Source of the DNA: Nipponacmea schrenckii | Taxonomy: Eukaryota; Mollusca; Gastropoda; Lottiidae | Length of the DNA: 64,000 nt | Assembly (NCBI GenBank): GCA_030562195.1 | Contig: JAUJPP010000003.1 | Location: 25,699,398-25,763,397, forward strand | Direction: 5' to 3' | In this document: piece by piece, positions 1-24,320 of the stretch | How positions within the stretch are numbered: position 1 is the stretch's first letter | Layout of the letters: the number at the start of each line of letters is the position of its first letter | Notes under the pieces: generated by a model | Database searches by the model: none | What the model was told of the DNA's origin: nothing | Seen by the model: only the letters and a program-made list of their open reading frames with translations | Made by a program: the position numbers and the translations under genes

Positions 1-1180
1 AATTGTGATCCTTGACAATAGGTTTACCGTAATGAAGTTGGTTGAAAGAAACGGTGAACCTTAGTTGTTATCCTTGTCAATAAGTTTGGCCAAGAACCAA
101 ATGGTAGAAAGGATCCTTAATAAAAAAAACTTAAGGGGGTTGACAACCCTAAACCTATGTACAAAAAATAGACGATTTTAACAACCTCTTTTCCACCTAT
201 CTGAAATATTTAAATATCAATTATTCCCTTAAAATTAGCATATCTACTAGACTATTTAATATAGAAGGTTGAAATTTTGCACAACGCAAGTCTACATATA
301 TCTCCACAAAATTACGTTGGCTTTTTGGAAAATTTTGTTTTGTTCTGAAGATATTGATAGAAATCAAAATTTTGGGAGTGCATTTACGAAAAATTGAATT
401 TTTAAAAAACTATTCATTTTATAAAAAAAAGCCAACGTAAAGTTATAGAGCACGTCGTAAGCTTTAGCTAGAACCAAAGTTTGTAAAAATCAGATAAATT
501 GTAAGCGAGATATGCTTTTGGAAAAATGGCAGTTTTTTTCAACATTTTGCAAACACATGTAAACCTTACGTAATTAACGATCATGTTGTTAAAAGATTTT
601 CTTTCATGCTGTAGAAATCTTTAAGCACCTTTTAGGCATCGATATGCACCGATATCCACATAATTGGAGTGCTAAAACAATGGATTAGCACATGTCAAAA
701 CCCTTCCACCCACCAATCACAAAATTTTCTCTGTTTACATGTGACGTAATGATTTATGGGACATCACGTGACTTCTGGATTCCCCGGATACACAAACTCT
801 TACTTCGCGTGCCGATATTATCAATAACTGACCGGCAAACGTAGAGAATGTTTATTTAGCCGATGACGTTGTAATCACAAATGTCAACTGACAACGTAAT
901 TTGTACGTCTACATAGAGGAATACCCCGTTTTGTTCTATAAATAGATTATCTTCACGGACGGATATCAGACGAACTACTGAAGCGATTGAGCTAAAATTT
1001 TTCATACATGAGTTTTTTTTAATGTCAAATAGAATGGATATAAACTAAATGCGTTTCTTGATTGAAATACACCTCGAACGATAAGGTTGTCAACCCCCTT
1101 AAGTTGTAATCTTTGTAAAATAAAGTTGTATCTTTCTTTCTATCTTACTAATTAAGATCATGCTTCCTATCAAGTTTCTG
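1..1180. repeat. Older dispersed repeat interrupted by the TTAA element
   Basis: Left flank (about 60-130: GTTTGGCCAAGAACCAAATG, GTAGAAAGGATCC) and right flank (1103-1180: GTTGTAATCTTTG, AGTTGTATCTTTCTTTC) together match an uninterrupted copy at about 11467-11600, with a third partial copy at 56640-56720. The TTAA element therefore landed inside it. Confidence 0.65.
131..1102. mobile_element. TTAA-flanked terminal-inverted-repeat element (non-autonomous)
   Basis: Perfect inverted repeats, TTAAGGGGGTTGACAACC at 131-148 and its complement at 1085-1102. TTAA at each edge suggests the 4-bp target duplication of piggyBac-type transposons. The interior has a second inverted repeat (about 313-325 against 428-440) and no open frame, so it is non-autonomous. 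It lies downstream of the SEC14L1 stop. Superfamily not certain, because the termini do not show the usual CCC(T/A) start of piggyBac. Confidence 0.75.
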
Positions 1181-1199
1181 AACTCCTAGCATCTGTAAC

Positions 1200-13626
<12,427 letters not shown>

Positions 13627-14814
13627 CTATACAAATGTAACATCTCCATCTATAAATTCACCCTCGGATTTTCTTTCAAACAATTCACGAATTAGTTTTC
13701 TTTTTTCACTTTCAAGTTGGGTTATTTTAGAGTCCTTTTCTTTAACTTCTTTAGTTAGGATATGATTTTGTCTTGTCAGCTGCTGATTGGACGGGGGTCC
13801 CTCTCTGAATGATACATTTATATGGTTGGGGAAGCCCTTGCTGTTATCATCAATTAGATTTTTAAGATGGCGGTTGACACCCTGTATTCGCGTTCTTTGG
13901 TAATTCATTTGCTCTCTGTGGGCCACCAAGGAGTTGCTGTTGAACAGATAATGTCGGGCATACTTCTCTTTCACGTTGACCTGCTCCAGTTTCTTTTTAT
14001 ACCAATCTTTTGTTTCGTCCACGACCTGTTGTCCCTGGTGTAAAATAGCCTTCTCTTCGCTAAGCTGCTTCAATCGGATATTGAGCGCGTGATCCAAATC
14101 GATACCAGTTGTCAACGTATGACGTCTCGTGGATTCTTTCGGTGATTTTCTTTTACAGTTTGCGCTTTGTTTTCTGTGAGGCTGGTCGATGTTGACATAA
14201 ATTGGTTCCGATTTTGATTTAGTCAAATCCTGTTGCTTATGCCATGATTTCAGCTCGCTCAGTAAACTGTTACATCTGATATCCCTGGCTGGGATCTCTG
14301 GAGCTGTGTCGTTTATTATGGTGGGTCGTTTTGGCCGAGGTGGTATTGGCTCCCGGATGGTGTTGGAGCTATAATGGCTTGTTGGTCTGATGGTTGGGTT
14401 GGTTTGATGAAAACTCTTACTCCTCGATAATGTTGAAACTGGTCTTTCCAACATTGGTTTAATGGCCGCTGTGACTGGAACCCTGGGTTTGGAGTAAACT
14501 GGCTGACGAATCCTTATCTCTGAATCTAAATCTACTGTGTTCGTTGCATATCTTAACCTTTGTTTAGCATTGGATACTAAAGCTAGCTTCAAACCTGATA
14601 AAAAGAGGTCAAAGGTTAAGAATCCATTTGCAGGAGCCACGTTTTTGAGAGCATGTAATACACCTGGAGGTAGACCATTGACTCCTCTATCGTTCCATCG
14701 TATTTCAATGTCCCGTAAGTGAACATAACCATTCTTATCTTCATCCAGAATATCGAAGAGAACGCCCAAAGAATTCAAGAAGTTTTTCGGTAGTCCATCT
14801 TTAAACCCTTCCAT
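13627..14814 (-). CDS. SAPCD2: Suppressor APC domain-containing protein 2 homologue, single exon
   Basis: A 395-residue protein encoded without introns. Residues about 5-80 form the suppressor-APC domain: GLPKNFLNSLGVLFDILDED, GYVHLRDIEIRW, LPPGVLHALKNVAPANGFLT and FLSGLKLAL track vertebrate SAPCD2 closely. The middle (about 95-230) is a Pro/Ser/Arg-rich disordered linker. The C-terminal ~170 residues are charged and coiled-coil-like, ending with the family's Leu-heptad segment around QNHILTKEVKEKDSKITQLE. In vertebrates SAPCD2 is a mitotic, cortical regulator of cell polarity and spindle orientation; that role is family knowledge, not shown here. The ATG at 14814 starts right before the domain and a TATA-like box lies 70 bases upstream. 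The lack of introns is odd, since the other four genes have 6 to 22. Confidence 0.9.
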   Translation of the reverse strand: MEGFKDGLPKNFLNSLGVLFDILDEDKNGYVHLRDIEIRWNDRGVNGLPPGVLHALKNVAPANGFLTFDLFLSGLKLALVSNAKQRLRYATNTVDLDSEIRIRQPVYSKPRVPVTAAIKPMLERPVSTLSRSKSFHQTNPTIRPTSHYSSNTIREPIPPRPKRPTIINDTAPEIPARDIRCNSLLSELKSWHKQQDLTKSKSEPIYVNIDQPHRKQSANCKRKSPKESTRRHTLTTGIDLDHALNIRLKQLSEEKAILHQGQQVVDETKDWYKKKLEQVNVKEKYARHYLFNSNSLVAHREQMNYQRTRIQGVNRHLKNLIDDNSKGFPNHINVSFREGPPSNQQLTRQNHILTKEVKEKDSKITQLESEKRKLIRELFERKSEGEFIDGDVTFV

Positions 14815-14883
14815 TATGCACTATGTAAATGATTGTCTTGTAGTAGAAGGTGAATTGTTAATGATATGATTTAAAGAGAGGAG

Positions 14884-14920
14884 GTTTATATATTATACAA
14901 AATGCGTTCTCTGTGATTGG
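14884..14920 (-). promoter_or_regulatory. Putative SAPCD2 core promoter (TATA-like box, CCAAT box)
   Basis: On the minus strand TATATAAA (14884-14891) lies 70 bases upstream of the SAPCD2 ATG and CCAAT (14916-14920) about 25 bases further up. Nearby TTTAAA (about 14870) resembles a cell-cycle CHR element, which would suit a mitotic gene, but that is weak. Confidence 0.35.
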
Positions 14921-16031
14921 TAATGAATGACAGTGAGGATTCTCACTCCTCAATAAAACAGCTAAATGATCAATTTAATTTGTTGTGTTTAATTGGTTAA
15001 TAAGTGATCAAGAGAAGGATTAAAAGATTAACAAAAGGGATTAACTTGCCTAACAGTTAAAATTGACAGTTACGAGTGTGAACTCTTTAATCCACACGTG
15101 TCATAATTGATCATACGTGAATGGCAGTTTGCCTGCTTAATCAAGCCGCCACATGTTAAACTATTGAAATTACTAACCACACATATAACTAACAAACTGT
15201 CAACGACTTTACTGTTATTTTCATTATCTTTATTAACGCAATTAAATCTTAAACTGCAATTATCTGCGAGCATACCGCATTGGTATATTAACCTGTCTAA
15301 TTTGATGTTCAAGCGTATTTTAATCGGTTAATTATATTAAGATACACTTTTACATAACAGAGCACCGTAATTTCCTAAACTTTAATCTAAACAACTCAAG
15401 TCTTCAGTCATGTTCCTAAAGCAACGTTTGGATATATACATGAACTGTATTCTTCAATGTAATAAAACGATTATTCAGCAAAATTATCAGTTGAAATTTC
15501 ATGGATAAAAATGTGACCTAATTTATTATATATTTAATAACATTAACGCTTTTTTGTGTAATGTTTTCAAACTTGGTGTCAATTAAATTGGTGATATTCG
15601 CTGAATTTCGTGTGAACCGTCCTTTTCTGAATATAATAATTTGATTGTACTAAATGATTTACAACAGACATCACATTAGGATACATATACCATCAGTGGA
15701 GGCCCAGTCCTCTGAAACTATGGGTACATATTGGGGGGGGGGGGGGTCAATTTTCGGAAGTGATTCTCACTCAGGAGGCGGGTTTCACCTTTAAGGAACT
15801 CAGACATAGACATTTCTCACGTAAAAGCGTATTATATTTGAAAGTTGTTTGAAATGGGGTGGGGTTACTTGGGAGTTAACGATTTATTTCTCACTGGTGT
15901 TGTCATTCCAATTTATAACTCACCCCCCCCCCCACTCACTGTCAAATTAATCTATTTGATAATTCCACGGTTCGTGTTATCAAAAAAAAAAAAACAATTC
16001 GACTGTGACGCGGGACTTTTTGATACTACAT

Positions 16032-16158
16032 GGCTAAACATTTTTTTTTTAAACAATATTTTATTCACATAAATATGTTACAATTCATAATAATTCAAAA
16101 GAATAGGATTCGAAAACAAGCCAAAGGCTTATATTAATTCGTTTCCGGCTAAACATTT
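16032..16158 (-). mobile_element. 5'-truncated LINE-like retroelement 3' end with 12-bp target-site duplication
   Basis: A 103-bp insert (16044-16146) is flanked by perfect direct repeats GGCTAAACATTT at 16032-16043 and 16147-16158. Read on the minus strand it ends in a GTGAATAAAATATTG-type tail followed by an A-run, as expected for a non-LTR retrotransposon 3' end copied by target-primed reverse transcription and truncated at its 5' end. The family is not identified. Confidence 0.7.
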
Positions 16159-17240
16159 GAACATTTGAACATTTGCCTGCTGGTACCGCCCTTCACATGA
16201 TAACATTTTTTCAATATCTTACTATATTAAACTGTTTTATAGTATCAACTACTGTATATGAAGCTATGTATTCAACATTTATCAGTTTATAAGTCAGTGA
16301 TATACGAAATTCAAAAGTAAACAATACTACAACTTATCTCATTAAAGATAAAAATTAAATACATACCATACCGGCTTTAATTCGAAGGTGGGTAGGTTAT
16401 TTTAGTAGCGCATTCAAGAATTCCCCATATCGAATTATGTTTGACATATATATTGTATATAAGACTTGTTCGACTTGATTTAAGGTAAGATATATAACAT
16501 GCATTGATCAATAGCTATATAGGCGAGCACACCCCTTTCAGAATATATGATATTTGACATTCACCCACCACCATGTTTTTGTGTATATTGAATAGCTACC
16601 GAAAATATTCAAATATAAAGACTTAATTTGCGTTCATTACAACTTATAATATACTGTCAAAACGTTATGCGCAAGGTATCTATAAGCCCATATTATATCG
16701 TTGCATCGTTTTATTGTAGTTAACTATAGTGACCATTTCAGCTTATCGATGATCTAGGCTAATTTCGGTGATGTCACTCAAGGTAAGTTTCAGGCAATTT
16801 TTCAAGTTCCTCACATAATGTTATTTGGATGCATGTAAAAAAAATCACTTAAGTAAAGTCTTACCATCTGTGCTAGTCGTTGGTATATCAAATTTGGCCT
16901 ACTTGTTTGAAATGTTTTATGTGATATTAATTGTTGTGTAAAATTTAACCTGATATGGACCTAATGTGAAGACAGGCCCGTAGCGAGACTGGTTATTTGG
17001 AGAGGCAAGTAATATATTCTGAGGGTATAGTCTTAACTATGAAAATTGGTCGATGATGGATTTTTTTAAGGGGGCAATCCATTTTATCTAGGCCTCAGGT
17101 AGCTAGGGCTTGAGTGAGAGAGTCATGGTGTATCATGTACAATAATATATTTTGATCTTGTGAATTTGAAACAGTAATGGTATAGTATTAGCATGACCCC
17201 GATGATAAATATATTAAATTTTTCAAGTGAACATTAGAGT

Positions 17241-17590
17241 CCAATATGAGCGGTATCGCAGTGTAATTCGCGATCAAAATGATTTCATTTGTGTTCTAAT
17301 ATTTCCTATGATCAGTAGCAATTAGAATTTGTCGCGACGATCTGCATTTCATCTATCAAATTGTATAATTTTCATAAGAACATTTTGCCAAATCTAGTAA
17401 TATTTGATAAACCTTGACGTGTTTTATTTCAATATGAGCGCTATCGCATTGCAATTCGCGAGTCAAAATGACTTCTTTTGTGTTTCAATATTACCTATGA
17501 TCAGTAGCAATTAGAATTTATCAACACGATCTGCGTTATATCAAATAAAATTGCATGATTTTCATTAGAACTTTTTATCAAATCTAGTAA
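17241..17590. repeat. Diverged direct duplication, about 160 bp x 2
   Basis: 17241-17400 and 17432-17590 share long blocks (ATGATCAGTAGCAATTAGAA is identical in both; AATATGAGCG(G/C)TATCGCA starts each) with scattered substitutions and small indels, an old local duplication. No coding signal. Confidence 0.75.
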
Positions 17591-18540
17591 CTCTAGATTA
17601 GGCTTAGGGGTCTCTAGAAAACTTGAAGTGTTTTAGGTCATTGAGCTGCATCTTTTTGTATTTTATTAATTTTTCTATTATTACATGTATTAATATAACC
17701 TATTAATATATCGTCGGCGAGATAGCTCTAAAATTTACAACCAAATGTTTCTGACAGTATTGACGTTTTATATACGTAATTCAAGGGAAGGAACTCAATT
17801 CAATTCAATTAGACCACTGAGGCTATTTATGAAATTTTCTTAAATACAATTTTAGTTCCACCCCTGGAAAGAAAATAATCTTCAAACGACGAATCGTTAT
17901 AAGTCTTCGGAGTCCTGTACTTCGGAGCATTGCATTAAGGTACAACAAGTGCCTTTCAATGTAAGAGAACACCCCAACGCCTAGCCCCCTTTAACACCTG
18001 CCTCATTCTCCACCCTCGTCTGATATTGTCTCTTTCTTCTCTAACCCTTGCTCAATACCCAATATCATAATACTTCCCCCATCCTTCAACTTTCCTGTCT
18101 CTTTGACTCTACTCCTCGTCCTTCACCCCGAGAGATACCACGCCTCCTCTCATAATCCTACTAACTACGCGATCAGAAGCTCACGCCTCTTAGTCCTACT
18201 GCCTACACGTCCCGAAACTTTCTGATTTTGATCTTTATCGACTTTGAATGTGGGCCTTATGGGGTAAATATAGGATGGGTGTATCTGATAAGAAAAAAAC
18301 AAAAACACCCTTAACTCACTTCAGTGAAGTGAAATTGAATGTTAATTACTGGCCCAATGTTACGTTATTACGAACACATTGTTTTGAGTTGAGTGTACCC
18401 GAGCGAAAACATCTTATCAGAGGCTGTAAGCAATGAGCCTTCTCGTGTACAGACTTTTCAACGGGGTGTTTATTTTTTTTGGACCTAATTCAAGTTATTC
18501 AAATTCCCGTAATCAAGAAGCAAGAAAAATGCCCGTTGAG

Positions 18541-18818
18541 ACTGCGTCTTAGCATGAACATAAAATTCTCAAGAATGGTCAATATTTATCAGTGAACTTA
18601 CCTGGTGTTATATAAAGTAACTGAATCCCTTAAAAACTGGAAAAATTTTCATAATCAAATGCGTTTTTATGGATAATTACTTAGTTTTTTTTATTTATTT
18701 ATTTATTTTTATGTTAATTATGACAGCATGTATATTTACTGATGAATAGAGCTCTTATTGGCCAAGGTTAAAATTTTCAAATTTTATGTTCATATTAAGA
18801 CCTATTATCCCTTTCAGA
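18541..18818. mobile_element. MITE, copy of a family seen at least five times in the window
   Basis: Terminal inverted repeats: left GTCTTAGCATGAACATAAAA (about 18546), right the reverse complement ending in AAGACCTATTATCCCTTT (about 18818). Inside it carries, in inverted orientation, the family's ACACCAGGTAAGTTCACTG segment and the CTAAGTAATTATCC segment. Related copies: 8855-8935 (partial), 11214-11330 (short), 44470-44805 (diverged), 53617-53882. No coding capacity. Confidence 0.65.
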
Positions 18819-18979
18819 TATTAGACATTTCGTAAAACCTTGTCAAAGTTAAGGTTGCTGTATGTATGTATATCTATATTAAAAAATACTAGAACTAGCA
18901 CTAATTAAATGGAAATATTATGTTATTATTGTATATGATTATATATTATAGAAACAATATACATATATATTGATTTCAG

Positions 18980-21900
18980 ATGGCAGAATTAATTAAAACA
19001 ATGGATATACGTGTATTTGAAGGGTTGTTTGGCGTGTTGTTGCTATCATCATTGTATGTTATATATCAACAAGAAATTATATTAACAATAGCAGGGGTTA
19101 TAGGTGTATACATCTCATTTAGAATCATCAAATCCAAAAATAAGACAGTGGTACCTTACTCCAATAAAACTGTTCTCATAACAGGGTGCGATACAGGTAA
19201 GGATTTGTAAAAAATAGAAGATGTGAGTTGACCACCAGTCAAACGAATTTCGGAAGCACTCATTGCTGTTTCTACGAAGTCTTGGGTTTATCAGTCGAGT
19301 TGTGGTCATAGGATTATCAATCAGGCATTTAAGAACTCTATGATAAGAAATTTGCAACTGATAGCCTTCCGCTAGATGACACCGTTGCTAAAAGAACATG
19401 TTCATAGAGATGCTGTTTAAGACTAGAAAGGCATAGTTTTTGCAAAGAAGAGACGCACCTCGCACGTATAAACTGCCATAAGGCCTTGACTAAAGATCAA
19501 TGTAGCCTACTAACACGATGTTTAAATCGAAGCATGACCCCAAGCCCCCCCCCTACCAATTCCTCCACCCAACACAAACCATGTATCATTGTCATAAAAC
19601 ATAATTTGCAGGTATTGGACATGATATAGCAGTAAGGTTAGGAAAGAAAGGAGTACAGTGCTTGCATGTTGTCTATCATCTACAAGTCAAGGAGGGGAGA
19701 AATTGAAATCTATCGGTAGTAATGTACATGTTATAGAAACAGACGTGACATCCGAGGAAAGTGTACAGAACTGCCTGAGTTTCGTCAAGAAAATATGCTT
19801 CAAAAGTGGTAGGTTTCAGTTTTAACATTTTTACTTTCAAACCGGTGAATCACAAAGGGAATGGATATTATCTGGGAGTCATTAAGCTCCCCCAGGCCTA
19901 CACTATGATGAATACACACCAGGTATGGGCATGGTAGTGTCGTATGTACATGTACTACCAACTCACTCAATAGGATTGTCCCCAATTTATCATACATAAA
20001 GAACCAGCTGTGCAAAATTGTGCTGTTCTAAAGTTTGGTCCAAAATTGTAAGTGCAGTCGGGCTGCACAATATACATACACGGAGTAGTCCACTTGTGGA
20101 CTCTGCTATAAACAGGAAGGGTTAGTGTAGGGAAGCGAAAACCCCTTCGTTCTTAACTCATACACGGAGAAGCTACTGCATTAGTATACGCCATTGCCAA
20201 TGATAAATTTCATAATTCAAGGGACGTAATTGTTACATATATTTTAGCAATGTTCATTAACAGGATTATGGGCGATTGTAAACAATGCAGGTATAGTGCG
20301 ATGTGGAGATGTAGAACTAACTACAATGGAAGTCTATTCCCAGACCGTTCAAGTCAACTTATTTGGAATGATTCGAGTTTGTAAAGCATTTCTTCCTCTT
20401 GTCAGACAAGCTAAAGGTAAACGTGTAGGTCTATAATACAGAGTCAGTTTTGACATACCGCACTATTGTGTTTTTTTTATTTAATGATTAATGTCATATC
20501 AATAGGCGTATTTGGATTTGAAACTATTATTTGAAGTTGAAAATTAAAAGTAGTAAATAAGCCATTTTATTGGGATGGATACGTCGCAATGAAATTATTA
20601 GAGTAAGGGCTTTTGTTTTTGTACCGAGGTAGTGCAGGCGGACTCTTCGACTCCAAACAACACACTATCTATGAGCTACTTTAAAAGAATACCGGAGATC
20701 TATTTCTAACTTTTCATTTTCACTTCGTGGTCCAGGACCCCACCCTGACGACGGGTTTGGGTGGACAGGGAACGCACAGATAGAAAAATCCACAAAGAGC
20801 ATATTGAACAACTAGATCACCGCAAACGTCGTCTATGTAATACCATGACAATAATCTCCTAAGAACTTTTCTATAATTTTGACTTTTCCATTTGTTTCCA
20901 GGTCGAGTAATCAACGTAACAAGTGTAAGAGGTATTATAGCCTATCCAGCTTTCTCGGCTTATAGTATGTCCAAATTTGCTGCTGAAGCCTTCTCAGATT
21001 GTTTACGAATGGAGATGAGTAGGTTCGGTGTTAAAGTTATCATAGTTGAACCGGGTAACTATGGTGGAGCTACTGCTTTATGGGACGAAGAAAATGTAAG
21101 TCAACATTGTCAGAAATTATCCAAGAATTAAATTACTCTTTGGCTAGTCACATCCCTTCTTGATGTAACTTGATTCATATTGAGTTCCACTTCCGGTTTA
21201 AATTGATGGCAATAACACCAGCAATGACATTTCTTTATTTCATCTGACTTAGCTACTTCTTTCGACGCGAGATAACCAGAACCTCGTCATCAAGTCGTCT
21301 GCTACTGGTGTCAAATACTACACAAACCGTTGACAAGATTTTGTAATTACTATAGATGTTGATTTATTTTGGTAGGAGTTATTTTACAGCCCATGTTTCG
21401 ATTAACCGACATTTTATTTTCTATTTCTTAGCAAAAGAAGATTTTAAAAGCAGCAGACGACATGAATGCTGCCGCCAGTCAGGATGTTCTGAACACTTAT
21501 GGTAATGGCTACCTGCATAGATTGACAATGAACGGCATCGAAGGATGTAGCACGACATATCCTAATCTCATACCAGTATCAGATGTCTTAGAAGACGCCA
21601 TTTTTAATCAGAAACCCGAATCGAGATATCTTATAGATGGAAGTAATAAATTTTATGATATTGACTGTGTAAGTATATGGCTTTTTTCCTATTAAGAAGA
21701 GGGATATCGAGCATGTTTTTGTGTGTATTGAGCACTGGACTTGGTCACAGGCTTATGAACTATGTGAAAATTAGTTAGTCCTTAGTATGATTTTAGTTGA
21801 ATTAACGGACATTCTGACATAAAATATACCGAAGACGACGAATATTAGGCCTACAAGTGCGGTTGCCTTATCTGAGAGATACTTTGAGATACTTTCTTTA

Positions 21901-22279
21901 ATATGGACTTGTCTCAACCCATTCCTATGTTAGTTGACCCACTGACCACCCCCTAAACACTAAGCGCGAGATCATTTTCGAACCATAGTTGAAGTGCGGT
22001 AGTCGTTTTACTTTACGTTATCCAAGTCAGGCCTTAAGATACCGATAGTAGCCAATCCGAACGCTGTCATGTTAAATAAGCGAAGGCATACCATAAATAT
22101 GATTTGCTTCTAGATAAGGTCAATGGCAATGGGCGATCTGAGCACGTTTGATTCACAATTCGGTTTTTGATTTATTCCAGATTATGGGTCGTTTAAGGCC
22201 GTTCATTCCAACCTCATTAATGGATTATATCACCATGACATTTTATGGTCCACCAAAGCCACCAATATTCAAGAGATAA
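18980..22279 (+). CDS. BDH1/RDH-type short-chain dehydrogenase, 6 exons, frameshift in exon 2
   Basis: NAD(P)-dependent classical SDR. Exons: 18980-19196, 19612-19808, 20264-20416, 20902-21095, 21432-21668, 22181-22279. They sum to 1097 nt, one short of 366 codons. Residues about 8-48 hold two hydrophobic segments, so the enzyme is probably membrane-anchored. Rossmann signature TGCDTGIGH spans exons 1-2; VNNAG is in exon 3; exon 4 has NVTS and the catalytic YSMSK (Tyr-x-x-x-Lys), then VEPGN. These match D-beta-hydroxybutyrate dehydrogenase (BDH1) and related retinol/17-beta-HSD enzymes; substrate cannot be assigned. A one-base deletion near 19655-19659 breaks the frame (stop within about 15 codons); downstream, in the shifted frame, exon 2 is intact and rejoins exon 3 in phase. 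The stop at 22277 overlaps AATAAA at 22279-22284. This is either a young pseudogene, an allele, or an assembly error. Confidence 0.85.
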
Positions 22280-22284
22280 ATAAA
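22279..22284 (+). terminator. Polyadenylation signal AATAAA overlapping the dehydrogenase stop codon
   Basis: AATAAA begins at the last base of the TAA stop. If used, the 3' UTR would be very short. The same arrangement is repeated in the downstream copy of the exon (22882-22887). Confidence 0.45.
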
Positions 22285-22680
22285 GCTAAAGTTGGTATAC
22301 TGCTTGTTTTTGTTTTATTGGACTTATTGAATTTTAACGTTCATCAAAATTATTGAACTTTCCACTAACATAGGCCACCATCTTCTCAATGTCTAAATTA
22401 AACTGGTTAGTCTGTTGATAGATGACCGCTATTGTACGACGGGAAGGATAACTCTTTGATTATCAAGACGAACCGTTTTCCAATATGCGGGACGTTCGTA
22501 ATTTCTTAAGTCATTGTGATTTTTCAAACACGGATAATTATGGATACACATGGATTTGAAGGCTCAAATTTCATAGGTAAGCTCTGTAGACTATTTCTGA
22601 TTAGCTAACCAAAAGATTTCATGTGTTTGAGGCTGTCGGATGATTGTCCGAAACAAATAAAGCCTGGTCCACTTTAAATT

Positions 22681-22962
22681 AGCGAAGGCATACGCATAAA
22701 TATGATTTGCTTCTAGATAAGGTCAATGGCAATGGGCGATCTGAGCACGTTTGATTCACAATTCGGTTTTTGATTTATTCCAGATCATGGGTCGTTTAAG
22801 GCCGTTCATTCCAACCTCATTAATGGATTATATCACCATGACATTTTATGGTCCACCAAAGCCACCAATATTCAAGAGATAAATAAAGCTAAAGTTGGCA
22901 TACTGCTTGTTTTTGTTTTATTGAACTTTCCACTAACATAGGCCACCATCTTCTCAATGTCT
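22681..22962 (+). repeat. Near-identical duplicate of the dehydrogenase terminal exon and flanks
   Basis: 22681-22962 repeats 22079-22394 with about three single-base differences and one 34-35 base deletion after the exon, between two TTATTG repeats. The copy includes the polypyrimidine tract, AG acceptor (22782-22783), the complete 33-codon last exon (22784-22882) with only one difference (ATT to ATC, both Ile), the stop and the AATAAA. It can therefore act as an alternative last exon encoding the same residues. Confidence 0.9.
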
Positions 22963-24320
22963 ATTAATACGACCTTGGTAACGAAGTGATTGGATTGTAC
23001 GCCAGCGCATGGCTGCATATGTTAGCAGACAATCTAATTAAATCACTTCATTGACAGAAGATTTACATTGCTACGACTGGCAGGATAAGTTTACTTTTAT
23101 TACCTCGCATTTTCCCTAACATCCATCTTGGACTAAGCAAAGGTTAATGCAGGCCCGTATCCCCCAATACCATCCATCGTAATTGATGCCCGTGGGCCTG
23201 TCTAAAGTTATTTTTTAATCGTTATATTAATGTCAATGGATCTAAAAGCTTTCATGTCATCATTATAGTAATATTTATTTGTATCTATAGTAATTATAAT
23301 AATAGTCAATACAGACAAGAAAACAATAATATGTAATATAAGATACAATAATAGCAAGTTTCTGTTATTTCATCTTATCCGACAGTTCTATTAAAGAGAG
23401 GTAAGCAATCTTTGCGAACAATCATCATACGTTCGTCTCAGATACGGAAATTGCTCAGCTAAGCTAATCAGTATAGTGTTCATAACACACCGTCGAAATT
23501 TAAGCTTTTAGTGTGTCCACAATTATCGGAATTTAATATTAAGGCATTATATATAAATAGAAATTAAAAAAAAAGTTGAAGAAATAATGCGAGATTCGTA
23601 TATTTATAGAATTTCCAAAGACAATATACATTTACATCGAAAAAAATAATCAACCAATGAAAATAACAATGTCTCAAAATTACCCTCGTGTTCTGGTAAC
23701 TAGGTCAGACGCGTTCTGTCGTATGTCTCTAACTACCCAGAAAATAAACAAGAATCAACTCTAAAGACTGCGCTAATGTCACCATTCGGCTCTGAAGACG
23801 GATTTGGATTGACTAGAATAGCGTAGTAATATTAATGCGAACAAGGCACTATGTTATTCAAAAAATTATCAAGACGAAAAAAAAAATTTTTTTTTTCAAA
23901 GAATTATTCTTCTCAAATAATAATATTTTATGAATAATATTTGGTTGTTTTATATAAACTATGCAACAACCACTTAATAAATATAGACTCATAACTTGTC
24001 CTGAAATTGATACGAGTGTAATGTAGGATGCATCAAATCAGTAGAGCGAGTGTCCTTTTTCAACAAGTTATTCTTCATGTACGTTTTAACAGTATAAGTA
24101 GCGTAGCAAAGAAGGAAAAACAATCGTGTTGGGCTTCATCATTCTGTGAAATCGTCGATAAGTTATAGAAAAAAATAAAAAATATAACAAATTGTCAAGG
24201 CACATGAATGCGTAATGCGACACAGACATCATTTTGAGAAAATATGAAATTATACTTCATGTATAAATATCAAAATCACAGAAAAAAATCTACTGGCTTG
24301 TCTCTTTAAATCACCTTATT
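22963..24320. other. Convergent intergenic region, no gene seen
   Basis: Separates the 3' ends of the dehydrogenase (plus) and the polycystin-like gene (minus). AT-rich with short homopolymers, including an A-run followed by a T-run near 23879-23900. No open frame with recognisable protein features. Confidence 0.5.

Larger units (their letters stand above)
14815..18979. other. 4.2 kb intergenic region between SAPCD2 and the dehydrogenase
   Basis: Divergent promoters presumably lie at both ends. I see no gene. Contents: poly-G/poly-C tracts (15736-15747, 15923-15932), a truncated retroelement with target-site duplication (16032-16158), a diverged direct repeat (17241-17590) and a MITE (about 18541-18818). 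The short open frames here have no recognisable protein features. The first coding exon of the dehydrogenase starts directly after an AG, so a 5' non-coding exon may be hidden in this region. Confidence 0.6.
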
